Source: Unio delphinus
Taxonomy: Eukaryota; Mollusca; Bivalvia; Unionida; Unionidae
Length of the DNA stretch: 64,000 nucleotides
Assembly: GCA_029339505.1 (NCBI GenBank)
Contig: JAQISU010000097.1
Span: 6,600,001 to 6,664,000, forward strand
Direction: 5' to 3'
The position numbers were made by a program, and so were the translations under genes. The notes beneath the pieces were generated by a model that saw only the letters and a program-made list of their open reading frames with translations, was not told the origin of the DNA and searched no databases. Shown in pieces: positions 18,173-28,010 of this stretch (position 1 is its first letter; every line of letters begins with the position of its first letter).

Positions 18173-18182
18173 ACGATTTTTC
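18161..18182 (+). other. Hairpin over the major capsid stop codon
   Basis: GAAAATC and GATTTTTC pair around a loop that contains the TGA stop (18170-18172). In element 2 an equivalent stem with two extra pairs (GAAAATCC/GGATTTTTC) lies at 34529-34548. Confidence 0.55.
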
Positions 18183-18221
18183 TCGATTTTTCATTGAATT
18201 AGAATCAATCAATTATATATA

Positions 18222-18632
18222 ATGTCATATAGTGTTATTAGTGTTACGTTCACTCCTGGTCAAATCAAAAAATTGCAATCAGAATCGGCTAAAAAATGTG
18301 GAACCACAATCACGTTGAAACCCAACCAAATGACTGGTGGTGCAAATAAATTATCGCTGACAACTCGTGAGGTGAAACATTTCAATGATGCACTTGCAGC
18401 CAAAAAAGGTGTTCAGATTACTCTTTCTGCGGCTGCTATTAAAAATATGATAAAATCAGGTGGTATATTTCCATTGTTAGCTGCAATACCAGCATTGATT
18501 GCAGCAGCAGCCCCAGCGGTGGCTAAAGCAGCGGCGTTAGGAGCCGTTGGTACTGCAGCAGGAATGGCGTTGAAAAAGTCAGCTGGACAAGGATATAAAA
18601 AAAGAGACGATCCGTTCACGGATTGGGTCTAA
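18222..18632 (+). CDS. Hydrophobic core-like protein (pX-like)
   Basis: 136 aa as read. A polar N-terminal half starts MSYSVISVTFTPGQIKKLQ, followed by a Gly/Ala-rich hydrophobic stretch at about 80-117 (GGIFPLLAAIPALIAAAAP...) and a basic KK end. Small proteins of this layout recur in animal Polinton-like viruses and are compared with adenovirus core or membrane-lytic peptides; that analogy is from family knowledge. Here the C-terminus is rearranged: a short palindromic segment GATCCGTTCACGGAT (18608-18622) shifts the frame so that a following array of LRLPGT repeats is no longer read. In element 2 the repeat array is in frame but the gene is broken earlier. Confidence 0.65.
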   Translation: MSYSVISVTFTPGQIKKLQSESAKKCGTTITLKPNQMTGGANKLSLTTREVKHFNDALAAKKGVQITLSAAAIKNMIKSGGIFPLLAAIPALIAAAAPAVAKAAALGAVGTAAGMALKKSAGQGYKKRDDPFTDWV

Positions 18633-18759
18633 GACTACCAGGAACCCCGTATTCGTGGTACAGCGGAAAGGGTCTAAGACTACCAGGAACCCCGTATTCA
18701 TGGTACAGCGGGAGATCCGTTCACGGATCAGGCCTGAGACTACCAGGAACGGTTTATTA
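18624..18759 (+). repeat. 45-bp repeats coding LRLPGT motifs, out of frame
   Basis: Two copies of a unit holding GGTCTAAGACTACCAGGAAC, plus a third partial copy GGCCTGAGACTACCAGGAAC, the second followed by a copy of the palindrome GATCCGTTCACGGATC. In element 2 the same array is read as GLRLPGTPYSWYSG repeats at the end of the pX-like protein. Here it lies after a stop in that frame and is open only in another frame, upstream of the protease. Confidence 0.75.
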
Positions 18760-18813
18760 ATTCAGAAATCTTCGATTTCCGAACCTATGGTTCCCAAATC
18801 TTCGATGGTTCCC

Positions 18814-19236
18814 ATGTCCAATTTTGATTTAATGGATGCGGCTAAAAAACTAGTGATTAAAAATTTCAGAGGTGTTTTTATGAAAGATCAATTACCACAT
18901 CAACCAAACAAAATTGAAACAGGTATTATTAATCTCGATAACAGCACCGGACCTGGAACTCACTGGGTTGCATACGCTATTGATCCACGTGGGATTGTCT
19001 ATTTTGATTCATATGGATTAGCCCCACCAAAAGAGTTTATGCGTTACATAAAACAATTTCCAATGAAGACTTGGTATTCTACGCTACCAACACAACAAAT
19101 CAATGACCCACCAATATGCGGCAGTGAAGTATTAAATGTCCTTGACGCTATTTCAGCATCTAGAAAACCACCTCATATTGTCGTAAATGACTACACCAGC
19201 AATCGCTTTTTAGAGAGAGAAAGAGTTTTACAATAA
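18814..19236 (+). CDS. Adenain-type cysteine protease
   Basis: A compact 140-aa maturation protease of the adenovirus (C5) type. Such proteases process capsid precursors during particle maturation. The triad is visible: His50 in GTHWVAY, Asp65 in YFDSYG, Cys102 in ICGSEV, with the oxyanion Gln in PTQQIND at about 94-95. I chose ATG 18814 (MSNFDLMD). The frame is open further upstream, but that part only reads through the out-of-frame repeats. The stop is followed one base later by the spike ATG. Adenain itself is about 200 aa, so this is a short form. The residue after the catalytic His is Trp here and Arg in element 2. Confidence 0.85.
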   Translation: MSNFDLMDAAKKLVIKNFRGVFMKDQLPHQPNKIETGIINLDNSTGPGTHWVAYAIDPRGIVYFDSYGLAPPKEFMRYIKQFPMKTWYSTLPTQQINDPPICGSEVLNVLDAISASRKPPHIVVNDYTSNRFLERERVLQ

Positions 19237-19237
19237 C

Positions 19238-20188
19238 ATGATTGATATTTGGGGGAGATCTTTGAAATCCAAACCCGATGACACTGCACCACCTGATTCT
19301 GTCAAGGATGTAAAAAAACTAATCAAAGATGAAATAGCTGAGACGTTGAACTTAACAAATGTTGATCCTAATGAAATAGTTTTATTTCAAGACAAACAGG
19401 GTAAATTGAAAAGCAGTGATGTGTCATTGGATGATATTTTAGTTAAACAACAAAACGCAATCGAAAACACCGTTGCGCTATTTTCCGATCAGGGTAAATT
19501 GAAAACCAGTAATATTTCTCTGGATGATATTTTAGTTAAACAACAAAACGCAATCGAAAACACCGTTGCGCTATTTTCCGATCAGGGTAAACTCAAACCG
19601 GGTGTACTCGTTTCGACGATTACAGATCGATTAAAAATTCTCAACGATGAGTTAAACAATTCTGTGGTTGTACTAACAACACTTGAATCTAGAATTGAAG
19701 AACACATAAAACAGTTTATATCATTTCGTAGAAATATCATTGATAAATTTATTGGAACCCCGTTAGATAAAATTGAACTAAAACTCCCGGATATTAAAAA
19801 ATCCATCGATGAGACGAAAAACTTCATCGAAGCCGTCAAAGGTGATTTTTCGAGGATGATAACAATCATTGAAAAAACAAAAATTCCTCATGAGAAAACC
19901 AACAACGTGGTATACACAATCCAACACGGATCATTTGAGTGGACACCTACAAACAACAAATTAGATATCACTGCAACCGTTAAAGGTATTTATCGATTAA
20001 CACTAGTAACACCATTAACTAAATTTAATATATCATCGTCGAGTTCATCCGGGGTCAATAATACGATTTCAACGATCATCGACAAGGATACAACTGAAAA
20101 GTTCACTATAACATATACTGATAAAAGTTTGACTAAGGCTTCAGTAACCGGGCATGTGGAATTCGTAGCGGATTTAAGTAAATCATAA
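19238..20188 (+). CDS. Fibre-like spike with variable head
   Basis: 316 aa. The N-terminal 47 residues (MIDIWGRSLKSKP...DPNEIV) are nearly the same in both elements and would suit a capsid anchor. Then comes a 31-aa repeat (ALFSDQGKLK...SLDDILVKQQNAIENT), two full copies and a partial one here, one full and a partial in element 2, like a shaft of variable length. A helical, coiled-coil-like region follows (about 125-220), and a C-terminal beta-rich domain of about 90 residues is barely alignable with that of element 2. Conserved base, repeated shaft and diverged tip are the layout of adenovirus-type fibres. Receptor binding is inference. The ATG at 19238 lies one base after the protease stop. 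Confidence 0.6.
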   Translation: MIDIWGRSLKSKPDDTAPPDSVKDVKKLIKDEIAETLNLTNVDPNEIVLFQDKQGKLKSSDVSLDDILVKQQNAIENTVALFSDQGKLKTSNISLDDILVKQQNAIENTVALFSDQGKLKPGVLVSTITDRLKILNDELNNSVVVLTTLESRIEEHIKQFISFRRNIIDKFIGTPLDKIELKLPDIKKSIDETKNFIEAVKGDFSRMITIIEKTKIPHEKTNNVVYTIQHGSFEWTPTNNKLDITATVKGIYRLTLVTPLTKFNISSSSSSGVNNTISTIIDKDTTEKFTITYTDKSLTKASVTGHVEFVADLSKS

Positions 20189-20193
20189 TTGAA

Positions 20194-20205
20194 AACGCTA
20201 GCGTT
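20194..20205. other. Gene-end palindrome
   Basis: The perfect palindrome AACGCTAGCGTT lies just after the spike stop codon. The same 12-mer core lies at the minor capsid stop of element 2 (36019-36037). Confidence 0.5.
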
Positions 20206-20218
20206 GTTAAAATAAAAA

Positions 20219-20668
20219 ATGATTTCATCATCGCAATATCGCTATGATCAGGTCAGAGAATATCAAACTAGACTCAAAACCCTGTCTGAGGAGTATGCAA
20301 TGAAAATTAAAAAATATCGCAGGAGAATTACCGCAATTGATGTTACTGTGTATTCAGTGAGTGGTGTAATCACCGGAGCCGGTATTATACTGTCTTCAGT
20401 GACAATGATGGCCCCGATAGCTGTTCCAATTTGCTTTTCTGCGGCAACAACAATCGCTGGAATTATTTCAATAATCACAAAAAAAATATCCTCATGCAGC
20501 CAACGGAAACTACAAGACTACATAATTCAATTTCATGTTGTGTCTACTGCATACTCGCAATTATCCTCATTGATATCGTCATCGCTCGATGATACAATTA
20601 TATCAGAGAGTGAGTTTTCAGCGATGGTAGATATATATGATTCTGCGATGTCAAAATTAGAAATATAA
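20219..20668 (+). CDS. Two-helix membrane protein
   Basis: 149 aa with a charged helical N-terminus, one long hydrophobic block at about 42-86 that fits a hairpin of two membrane helices joined at a Pro (MMAPIAVP), then an amphipathic helical C-terminus containing LISSSLDDTIISESEF. Small membrane proteins of this form are frequent in the late region of animal Polinton-like viruses; their role is not established. It stops four bases before the penton-like ATG. Element 2 lost the stop codon and runs on. Confidence 0.65.
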   Translation: MISSSQYRYDQVREYQTRLKTLSEEYAMKIKKYRRRITAIDVTVYSVSGVITGAGIILSSVTMMAPIAVPICFSAATTIAGIISIITKKISSCSQRKLQDYIIQFHVVSTAYSQLSSLISSSLDDTIISESEFSAMVDIYDSAMSKLEI

Positions 20669-20672
20669 AAAC

Positions 20673-22067
20673 ATGAGTATAATAACAATGACAACACCGA
20701 TGGAATTACTTCAAGAAATAGTGGAGAACACAACCCCAGTACAAACAAGCATGATCTCAATAACCTCAACGAATCCAGAATTCAGTGTGAATTTCCCCTC
20801 TCCGGTCCCAGTGAAGGAGATAGCGCTAGCAAAATTACGAGTATACCACAGTTGGCCAAATATTAGGTCAAAATCATTTGGTGGTCAACAACCCAATAAT
20901 TCACTGGTATTTGCAAATAAGAATAAACCAGACGGTACCCCAGACTGGAATGTTGTTTCCATACCAACCGGATCATACCAAATCGAACAAATCAATAATG
21001 AATTCGCGCGTAGAATAAAATCGATTACTGGAGTAGAGTCAAAAATAGCTATAACAGTTCATGAACCAACACTATCATCTGCCATTGAAATAAGCACAGA
21101 GGGTTATGTCGTAGATATCTATCAAAGTTCTATTAGAACCGTACTGGGATGGCCTGAAATCCCACCCGGGGGAAAAACCGTTGATTTACCAAAACCACAA
21201 AAATCTGATTATATCACCGACAGAATAAAACCTGATAATCCAATAAAGAGTTATAAAGATCATAGATTTACTATAGAGTTTTTTGGTATCGGATACCAAC
21301 TAACTGGGAGAGAGAAGGAAGGGAAGGAGGAAATAGAGGAATATCATTTTATTGACAAACCTAAAATCGTTGACAATTTCACAGCAATGAATAATGATTT
21401 TTCACTGTTGTTAATATCCCTTAAATCCGGCTCTCTCACCCGAGATGAATTTATCAGCGTCGTAGAAACATGCAATAAAATTATCGACGATATGGAAACA
21501 TTTAATTTGAAAATTATTCAGGATATATTAGATGATAATAATCCCATATCGAGAGCAACATTTGCAATAGACTATAAAATCCCCGTCAAGGATATTCCAA
21601 CATTCAAACTACCAGGTTATAACGTACCAGAACTAAAAAAACTTCTCAGTGACACCATCGATGTTGGTTTCAAAATAATTCATGATACGTGGAAAAAAAC
21701 AGCATCACCGGAAATAAAAATCCTCAAACACAATAATGACCCAGACGGTGGTGGCAGGCATATTGCTCCGTTCAACGTGAATATTTCAACGGTGATTGCG
21801 CTCAATTTAGTATGTGATGTGATCGAAGGAAGCTATCAAATAAATTTAGAACGATCAAATCAAGCTCAGCAGGGATATATTTTGTATTCATTTGCACCAA
21901 CAGCTCCTCCAGGGTTTTTAATAATTGAGTCCCCGGTGAATCCAGTCTATATGCGATGTCATAATAATTCATTAACCAGAATTAATTTCAAACTCACTGA
22001 CCAGTCTAATAATCTGATTGATTTACAAGAGGATGTTTTACAAATTAGTCTATTTGTGAAATCCTGA
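20673..22067 (+). CDS. Penton-like minor capsid protein
   Basis: 464 aa, beta-rich at both ends. The N-terminal part (residues 1-180, with NPEFSVNFPSPVPVKEIALA and IPTGSYQIEQIN) and the C-terminal part (from about 365, ending INFKLTDQSNNLIDL...LFVKS) are nearly the same in both elements. A helical central portion includes a strongly different stretch at about 190-235. As last gene of the late series and second-longest virion protein it may be the vertex (penton) protein that anchors the spike; this rests on position, size and beta content. Intact. The stop codon lies in a hairpin 20 bp before the right TIR. Confidence 0.55.
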   Translation: MSIITMTTPMELLQEIVENTTPVQTSMISITSTNPEFSVNFPSPVPVKEIALAKLRVYHSWPNIRSKSFGGQQPNNSLVFANKNKPDGTPDWNVVSIPTGSYQIEQINNEFARRIKSITGVESKIAITVHEPTLSSAIEISTEGYVVDIYQSSIRTVLGWPEIPPGGKTVDLPKPQKSDYITDRIKPDNPIKSYKDHRFTIEFFGIGYQLTGREKEGKEEIEEYHFIDKPKIVDNFTAMNNDFSLLLISLKSGSLTRDEFISVVETCNKIIDDMETFNLKIIQDILDDNNPISRATFAIDYKIPVKDIPTFKLPGYNVPELKKLLSDTIDVGFKIIHDTWKKTASPEIKILKHNNDPDGGGRHIAPFNVNISTVIALNLVCDVIEGSYQINLERSNQAQQGYILYSFAPTAPPGFLIIESPVNPVYMRCHNNSLTRINFKLTDQSNNLIDLQEDVLQISLFVKS

Positions 22068-22077
22068 AAGGATTTTC
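22058..22077 (+). other. Hairpin over the penton-like stop codon
   Basis: GAAATCC and GGATTTTC pair around a TGAAA loop that includes the TGA stop. Element 2 has GAAATC/GATTTTC with a different loop at the same gene end (about 30734-30755). Confidence 0.55.
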
Positions 22078-22087
22078 GTCGTAGTAA

Positions 22088-22304
22088 GGACTTGATCAAA
22101 TATTCGGTTAACCCATAGCAGCAGAGAGGGTGAGTGACAACGACGTTGCGACATCAACGAAAACGCGAATGCGAATCCCATGTTTTCAGACAACAATCAC
22201 TGTCATTTTTTTTCTAGTTATTTCGCGAGAAGGGTCTAGTGTTATTTGGAGGGGTATAATCAAAAATAAAAACAAAAAATGTAGGATTCACCCTCTCTGC
22301 TGCT
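22088..22304 (-). repeat. Element 1 right TIR (217 bp)
   Basis: Inverse copy of 6696-6915. It carries the 17-mer at its outer end (22288-22304) and again inverted at 22117-22133. The inner 29 bp (22088-22116) repeats the 3' end of the ATPase gene although no ATPase gene is here. Confidence 0.95.
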
Positions 22305-22495
22305 CTATTGTTATGTATTTGAATATCATTATCATGACTATTGTTATGTATTTGAATATCATTATCATGACTATTGTTATGCATTTGAATATCATTATCA
22401 TGACTTATGTTATGCATTTGAATATCATTATAATGACTATTGTTATGCATTTGAATATCATTATCATGACTATTGTTATGCATTTGAAGTTATTT
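22305..22495. repeat. 33-bp minisatellite, right of element 1
   Basis: Five to six copies of a unit with TATTGTTATGCATTTGAATA and ATCATTATCATGAC. It continues the array seen at 6625-6695. The first five bases (CTATT) are the right target-site duplicate. From 22496 to 22817 I see no gene. Confidence 0.85.
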
Positions 22496-22843
22496 TCATT
22501 GTGCATTCTCTTTGCTTTATAATTCTCTCATAGCATAGAAATGTCTTTATACATAGACCGGCCCAGTACAATGTGGCTCACAGTTCAAAATATGTAAATA
22601 CCTGCATTGTACACGTGGTTTACAATGCATCAATTATGAATCAGGATTTGTTATGTATTGCATCATACCGATTTATTTTCGGTAATATCCAATCTACCTA
22701 TTCTATGTATGGACATTTTAAAAATATATTTTATTTAAATAATTAGAATGTGTGCACTTAGGTTTAGAACGTGTACGGTTTATTAGGGAAATTAGACCTT
22801 CTTTTGCTTTCCTGCAGGTCTACAAACATCGAATAGCATCAAA

Positions 22844-24077
22844 ATGACGAGGATTTGTTTATTTCTAATATCTCTTGCTGTTTGCACCTTCTCAACCTAC
22901 GCCATTATAGGAATCGAAACCGGTAAGTTCTGTCAAATATGTTTGTCCTTCTGTTTGTCCGTCAGTTTACACGTCACTCTTGTAATGTGTATATTTATAA
23001 TAACTTATTTCCTTAATTAGAAGCACGTGAAGTTCTAACACATGATATAGACAGAGAGGGGTGAAGATATATAGGACATCGTGTGTATTACACTTACACG
23101 GTAACATAATGTCTTAGCAACCATATTTATTAAGTCTTCTAGTTTCATTGACAATATCTTATACAGATTTACACGATTTCAATCTTCCCTGTTTAAAATT
23201 TCAAATGTCTGAAATGCTGACCAAGTAAGACATTTAATTTCCATTGACCGGTGCATACACATTACATTTTTTAAAGCGATGCGCAGAATAGGCTGACATA
23301 TCGCGAGTCACGAAAACACAAGGGTAATATATTGTGTTTCCAATATTTATATTATTTTAGACAAACTATTCTGGTGACAATTGCCGTTTTTCAAATGGTA
23401 TCCATTGTAGTATTATTGTACTGGCGTCAATTTGTCGAATTCTGCAAGCGTTTTGCGTAGATATTGGTGACGGAAATATTACAACAGCGATGTGTGTGTA
23501 TGTGTGTGTGTTGGTGTTCCACTCATCGTGATTGTCTGTGGATTTTATAAGTTAAAGATTAAAACAAAGTATCAATAAAACCAAAAACGGCAGAACGAAT
23601 TTTTGGAAATGTTTTAGTAAACGTAATGGAATATAGCCTTCAAAAGTCATCCAAATTGAAATCAAGATAGAGATCAATGTCGCAACAACTCTATTAACTG
23701 TTCCATAGTTGATCTCAAAGCAATCATCGGTAAATGTAGACGTTGTGGCAAACTTCCGCTAATCCGTAGGTCAAACGTAAATTTTATATTGTTTGCCTGA
23801 TTGTGGGCCAATCTGGCAGGTCTTCATGGTCATTTTTCTTCTTAAAATATAATTATTTGTTGACAGAATACATGAAACTAGCCCTTTTCTTTTGATAGGT
23901 GACCTAATGATGATGCAGATGATGACCAGTATGATAGGCGGTCAGAGGGGTGCACAACCTGCACAACTTACTGGCGCAGGTGCAGAGCTGGGCAGTCAAG
24001 GCCAGACGCGCCGTGGAGGTGACCTTGGACTTGCACCCCTGATGCAGATGAGATTCCTATCCGCCTTGATGAACTAA
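22844..24077 (+). CDS. Two-exon gene for an 85-aa secreted peptide
   Basis: Host-type gene. The first coding exon 22844-22922 encodes a signal peptide (MTRICLFLISLAVCTFSTYA) and ends in a good donor, G|GTAAGT. A 976-bp intron (22923-23898) ends TTTTGATAG|GT. The second exon 23899-24077 continues in phase 1 and stops at TAA. The mature part is Met/Gln/Gly-rich (DLMMMQMMTSMIGG, then GAQPAQLTGAGAELGSQGQ) with no Cys and a hydrophobic LMQMRFLSALMN end. A pyrimidine tract ending CCTGCAG (to 22817) suggests an upstream non-coding exon. AATAAA occurs at 24537 and 24697. I do not recognise the family; a secreted structural or antimicrobial peptide is possible. Confidence 0.65.
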
Positions 24078-26887
24078 TCGTCCTGCTACGCATTCAAATT
24101 ATGTCCTGTTCATTGATCTGATTCGCATAAACGTACTTGAACCGGTATTTAAAAAGATAGTCTCATAACAGAATCGCACATTTGAAAATATTGGAAATGC
24201 TATTGCATGTGTCTGTCGGATGCTGAACGTTTGTGTTTAAAGCTGGTGTTTGAATCTGTTTAGCAATCCATTTATGTACCATTTTTAACGTAAATCTGTT
24301 TTATGTTCATGAATATTTTCTCATACAACGCCCTTATTATGACCATCTCGCACATGCTGAGCATGCGTCCATATGTCGCCATGGTATTTATTGCTCGCAA
24401 TAGTAATTGCTATTTGTTCTATAAATAGGAATACAACCTATAGTATGTATGCCGTTTCTCAGAGTTTTATAAGATTTGACAATTATCTTCCTACCACGAT
24501 CTTAAACGAGTGACACTCATCGTGTGCTCATTTTAAAATAAAACCTACTAATATTATAAAATTGGTATTGTCACAAATTCATTTCGAAAATCTGAATGTA
24601 ATTCATGGAATATAATGCAAGCAATACAATATAGGTAAAAATGGACGAGTGTTTTACTCTATTGTTGTGTATATAGGTGTTTTTTTAATTTATGCAAATA
24701 AAAGTACTTACATAAATATAATGTTCTTGTCTTTCTTCAGTAACAAGGAAAGTTGAGCTTCACGTGCTCTCATCCCAAGTGTATGCATCTTTCAGTTAAA
24801 ACAATTTCGAAGTCTTTGATACTTTTGGATTACACTTGTCTGAAAGGACAAGCACTTGATTATTTCCTGGAAAATATCAAAGACAGAGGAAGTTCTTCGT
24901 CATTTTAACCACTTTTCTTGTCATGTTGACTCGTACTTTTAATGGCGTTATAGTATCCGTTTACTAGTTTTCTATCTAAGATTCCATTTATCTAACTACT
25001 AAACTATTTATCTTGGATTTTAATTGGAACAATGCACTAATTAGACTCCTTCCGTCAGTTGATGCGATATTGGGACTTAATTGGTACTTAAATACATACC
25101 AATGGTTCTTGTCAAGTCAGAACGCAGGAAATGTTATATCTGTTATTAAATTATTTTTCATCTTCACAAAAACATCGCTCAGTGTTAAAGATTTGGTCAA
25201 CTGACCAGAATTCAGCACTTCCAACGTTACATACTTGAAATAATCAAATTTATTAACGGTTTGTGGCTTTAAGAATAAAAACTGTTGGATAAGCAATGCC
25301 ACCATTGCTATTTTGGATACGTTGACTGGTTATTATCTTTATTCAGCTGGTACTTACCTTAATAGGGCAGAGACGAGCCTAATAAATGAAGAACCAGACA
25401 ACTGATAATGATATGGACAAAAATAACAATTGAAACATCTTTCGTGTTGGTATTTTCCTTCTGCTAAATTGTTTATTCGGTTAAAGAAAATGCTTGCACT
25501 GGCAACCATATTGTAAAGGACGTTTGTTTATGGGTCAACTCTGTTCATAAATGTCGTAAACAGTTCAAGAAAGGCTGAATCGTATGTAGGTGACCAATAC
25601 TCTATACTGTGTCAATTTGGTGCCGTTGATTTCTTTTTGTTTTGATTTACAAATGCGGTATGGAATGGAGGTACATTTAGTAAGATTCGTAAATTTGTAG
25701 TGAAACTGGAACAGTTATTTAATAACTTGAAGTGTCGATGATGTCTGGACGTTTCCTAGATGATTCTAATAGTTTAGTGTTTATTTCAATCATATGACAA
25801 TATCTCTAGATGCTTTACTTCTTTCTGATTCACTAATTGTTGGTAATTTACAAATGAGTTGCCCAGTTATCTTAGTCTATGTTTCTAATTTCACCGTCTC
25901 TAGTCAATAGTGACCTTCAAGACAACGTCATGTCAACTGGACGAGACGGTATTCAATACAAATGATAGTTTTTCTTAGCAGCTTGCATTATGCAGGATCG
26001 AATCAGATTAATGAATGCATATGACCATCGGTGTTAATGAATAAGACTTTTTCAGAAACCGAGGCTGTATACGTTTTGCAGTTAAGTTTAGAACCATCAG
26101 TTTAAAGGAAATGGAAAATCGTTTAGTCGAAATTTGAGTTCATAATTATTTGCAGTTTTCTCTCTATTTTATCAGTTCTGAAAAGATTATAATTTGAAGT
26201 ATTTCCCTATAGCGCACAGCGATAGTGTATCGGTGGTAGTATAATTCTAGAAGAAAGAAGTTGAAAGCGATTGAGGAAGTAGAAATTTCGACAGTAAATT
26301 TAAGTGAATAATTCACTAATTATATCATACCACTGATGAGTGTATTGCAACTGAGGTGTTAGTCAATGTATGTACGAAGAAGTTTAGATTTTTTACACAA
26401 TACATCTCTGAGCTATTTTGAGTGAAACGTAAATCGATTTTAGTGGACAGAAACTGCCTTGCTACGATTGTCATATATTTCGTTCTAGATGCATATATCG
26501 CCGATATATTTCAAAAGTCGATTTTAACTATTTTTCAAAGGCATTGAGTTATTTACTATACTTATGTGGTGCTAATTCTAAACAAGAAGGAAATAAAATG
26601 TGTTACAGTGCAGTGGATGCAAAGCTAAGTTATTCAAAATCAATTTGTTTTAAAAAGTCACACCAACATAGAGTATTGCAGAACACTACATAAAATATGA
26701 CCAACATTATAACTAAATTAATTATTTAAATTAAGCAACCGAATTTGAAGAAAACTTGTTGGCTGATAGCTCTTGGTGAACTCTGAATGGTCAACACATC
26801 GAATGCATTTTTGTATTTACGAACATCAATGAATATCGCTCCGAAATGTTAACTGATTTGATGGGGATATTAAAATTGTCGGCAAAT
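24078..26887. other. No gene seen beyond the 3' UTR
   Basis: Apart from the likely 3' UTR of the peptide gene, up to about 24700, I find no gene, RNA or repeat that I can support in these 2.8 kb. Confidence 0.4.
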
Positions 26888-27552
26888 TCATGATGACTAT
26901 ATTGAAACTAACATGATATAGTATCCTTCATGATGACTATATTGAAACTAACATGATATGATATCCTTCATGATGACTAGATTAAAACTAACATGATATG
27001 GTATCCTTCATGATGACTATATTGAAACTAACATGATATTGTATCCTTCATGATGACTATATTGAAACTAACATGATCTGGTATCCTTCATGAAGACTAT
27101 ATTGAATCTAACATGATGTGGTTCCTTCATGATGACTAGAATGAACATAACATGATCTGGTATCCTTAATGATGACTATATTGAAACTAACGCGATATGG
27201 TATCCTTCTAACATGATATGGTATCCTTAATGATGACTATATTTAAACTAACATGATAGGGTATCCTTCATTATGGCTATATTGAAACTAACGTGATCTG
27301 GTATCCTTCATGAAGACTATATTGAAGCTAGCATGATATGGCATCCTTCATGATGACTAGAATGAATGTAACATGATATGGTATCCTTCATGATGACTAT
27401 ATTGAAACTAACGCGATATGGTATCCTTAATGATGACTATATTTAAACTAACATGATATGGTATCCTTCATGATGACAACATTGAAACTAACATGATATG
27501 GTATCCTTCATGATGACTGTTTTTAATATAACATGATATAGTATCCTTCATT
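26888..27552. repeat. 40-bp minisatellite, about 16 copies
   Basis: The unit carries TCCTTCATGATGACTATATT and GAAACTAACATGATATGGTA, with scattered substitutions and one partial unit near 27205. The 450 bp after it (27553-28010) contains nothing I recognise. Confidence 0.85.
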
Positions 27553-28010
27553 CACAAAGACAGTAAATATTCCTGTACGAGTTTCTGTAAAATTTGACCT
27601 ATCAAGTTATTGGGAAAATATTAGCAAGAGCTGACTTGAGTGATCGTGATCGTCGAAATAACAAGTGCCAGTAACTATAAATTTGCATGGACTTATAAGT
27701 ACAGGTTTCATAAAAATTCATTCACGCTGGCGATTCCAGATGGATCTGTTAACAGAGTCTGCGGCAATGTCTTCTTTGGATAAGGGATTAGGCGCTTGCT
27801 CTGTCATAAACGACAATTAATAAATCCCCTGATTATAGTAGCCTCGTTTAAGTTACACCTCAGTGATTTCACTAGCAGTGTACTATTCTTAATGCTTTAA
27901 TCGTTTGAAATATCCTGATTAGCAGTTGTTCTAGTCAGCCAATTCACAATCCATGTCTGTTGACAGAAGATTAATAAGTTCTTATTTTGAAACAGTTCAG
28001 TGTGTGTGTG

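Larger units (their letters stand above)
6696..22304 (+). mobile_element. Element 1: Polinton/adintovirus-like provirus
   Basis: A 15,609-bp integrated virus-like element with near-identical TIRs (220 and 217 bp) and a 5-bp CTATT duplication (6691-6695 and 22305-22309). It encodes a packaging ATPase, DDE integrase, a polymerase-like/helicase/HNH replicase, adenain-like protease, a likely jelly-roll capsid protein and other virion-type genes. This combination defines the Polinton/adintovirus sort of element. The replicase does not look like the usual Polinton protein-primed polymerase, so placement inside Polintons proper is uncertain. Damage: a stop in the integrase, an extra A between helicase and HNH, stops in two late genes, and a rearranged core-peptide C-terminus. 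Intact: ATPase, 118-aa protein, major capsid, protease, spike, membrane protein and penton-like protein. Confidence 0.9.

Noticed and set aside
18655..18813. N-terminal extension of the protease (MVQRKGSKTT...)
   Set aside because: This part is the wrong-frame reading of the LRLPGT repeat array. The adenain-like domain starts at about 18814.
26333..26340. CTGATGAG, a possible hammerhead ribozyme core
   Set aside because: No matching GAAA core and no three-stem arrangement around it.
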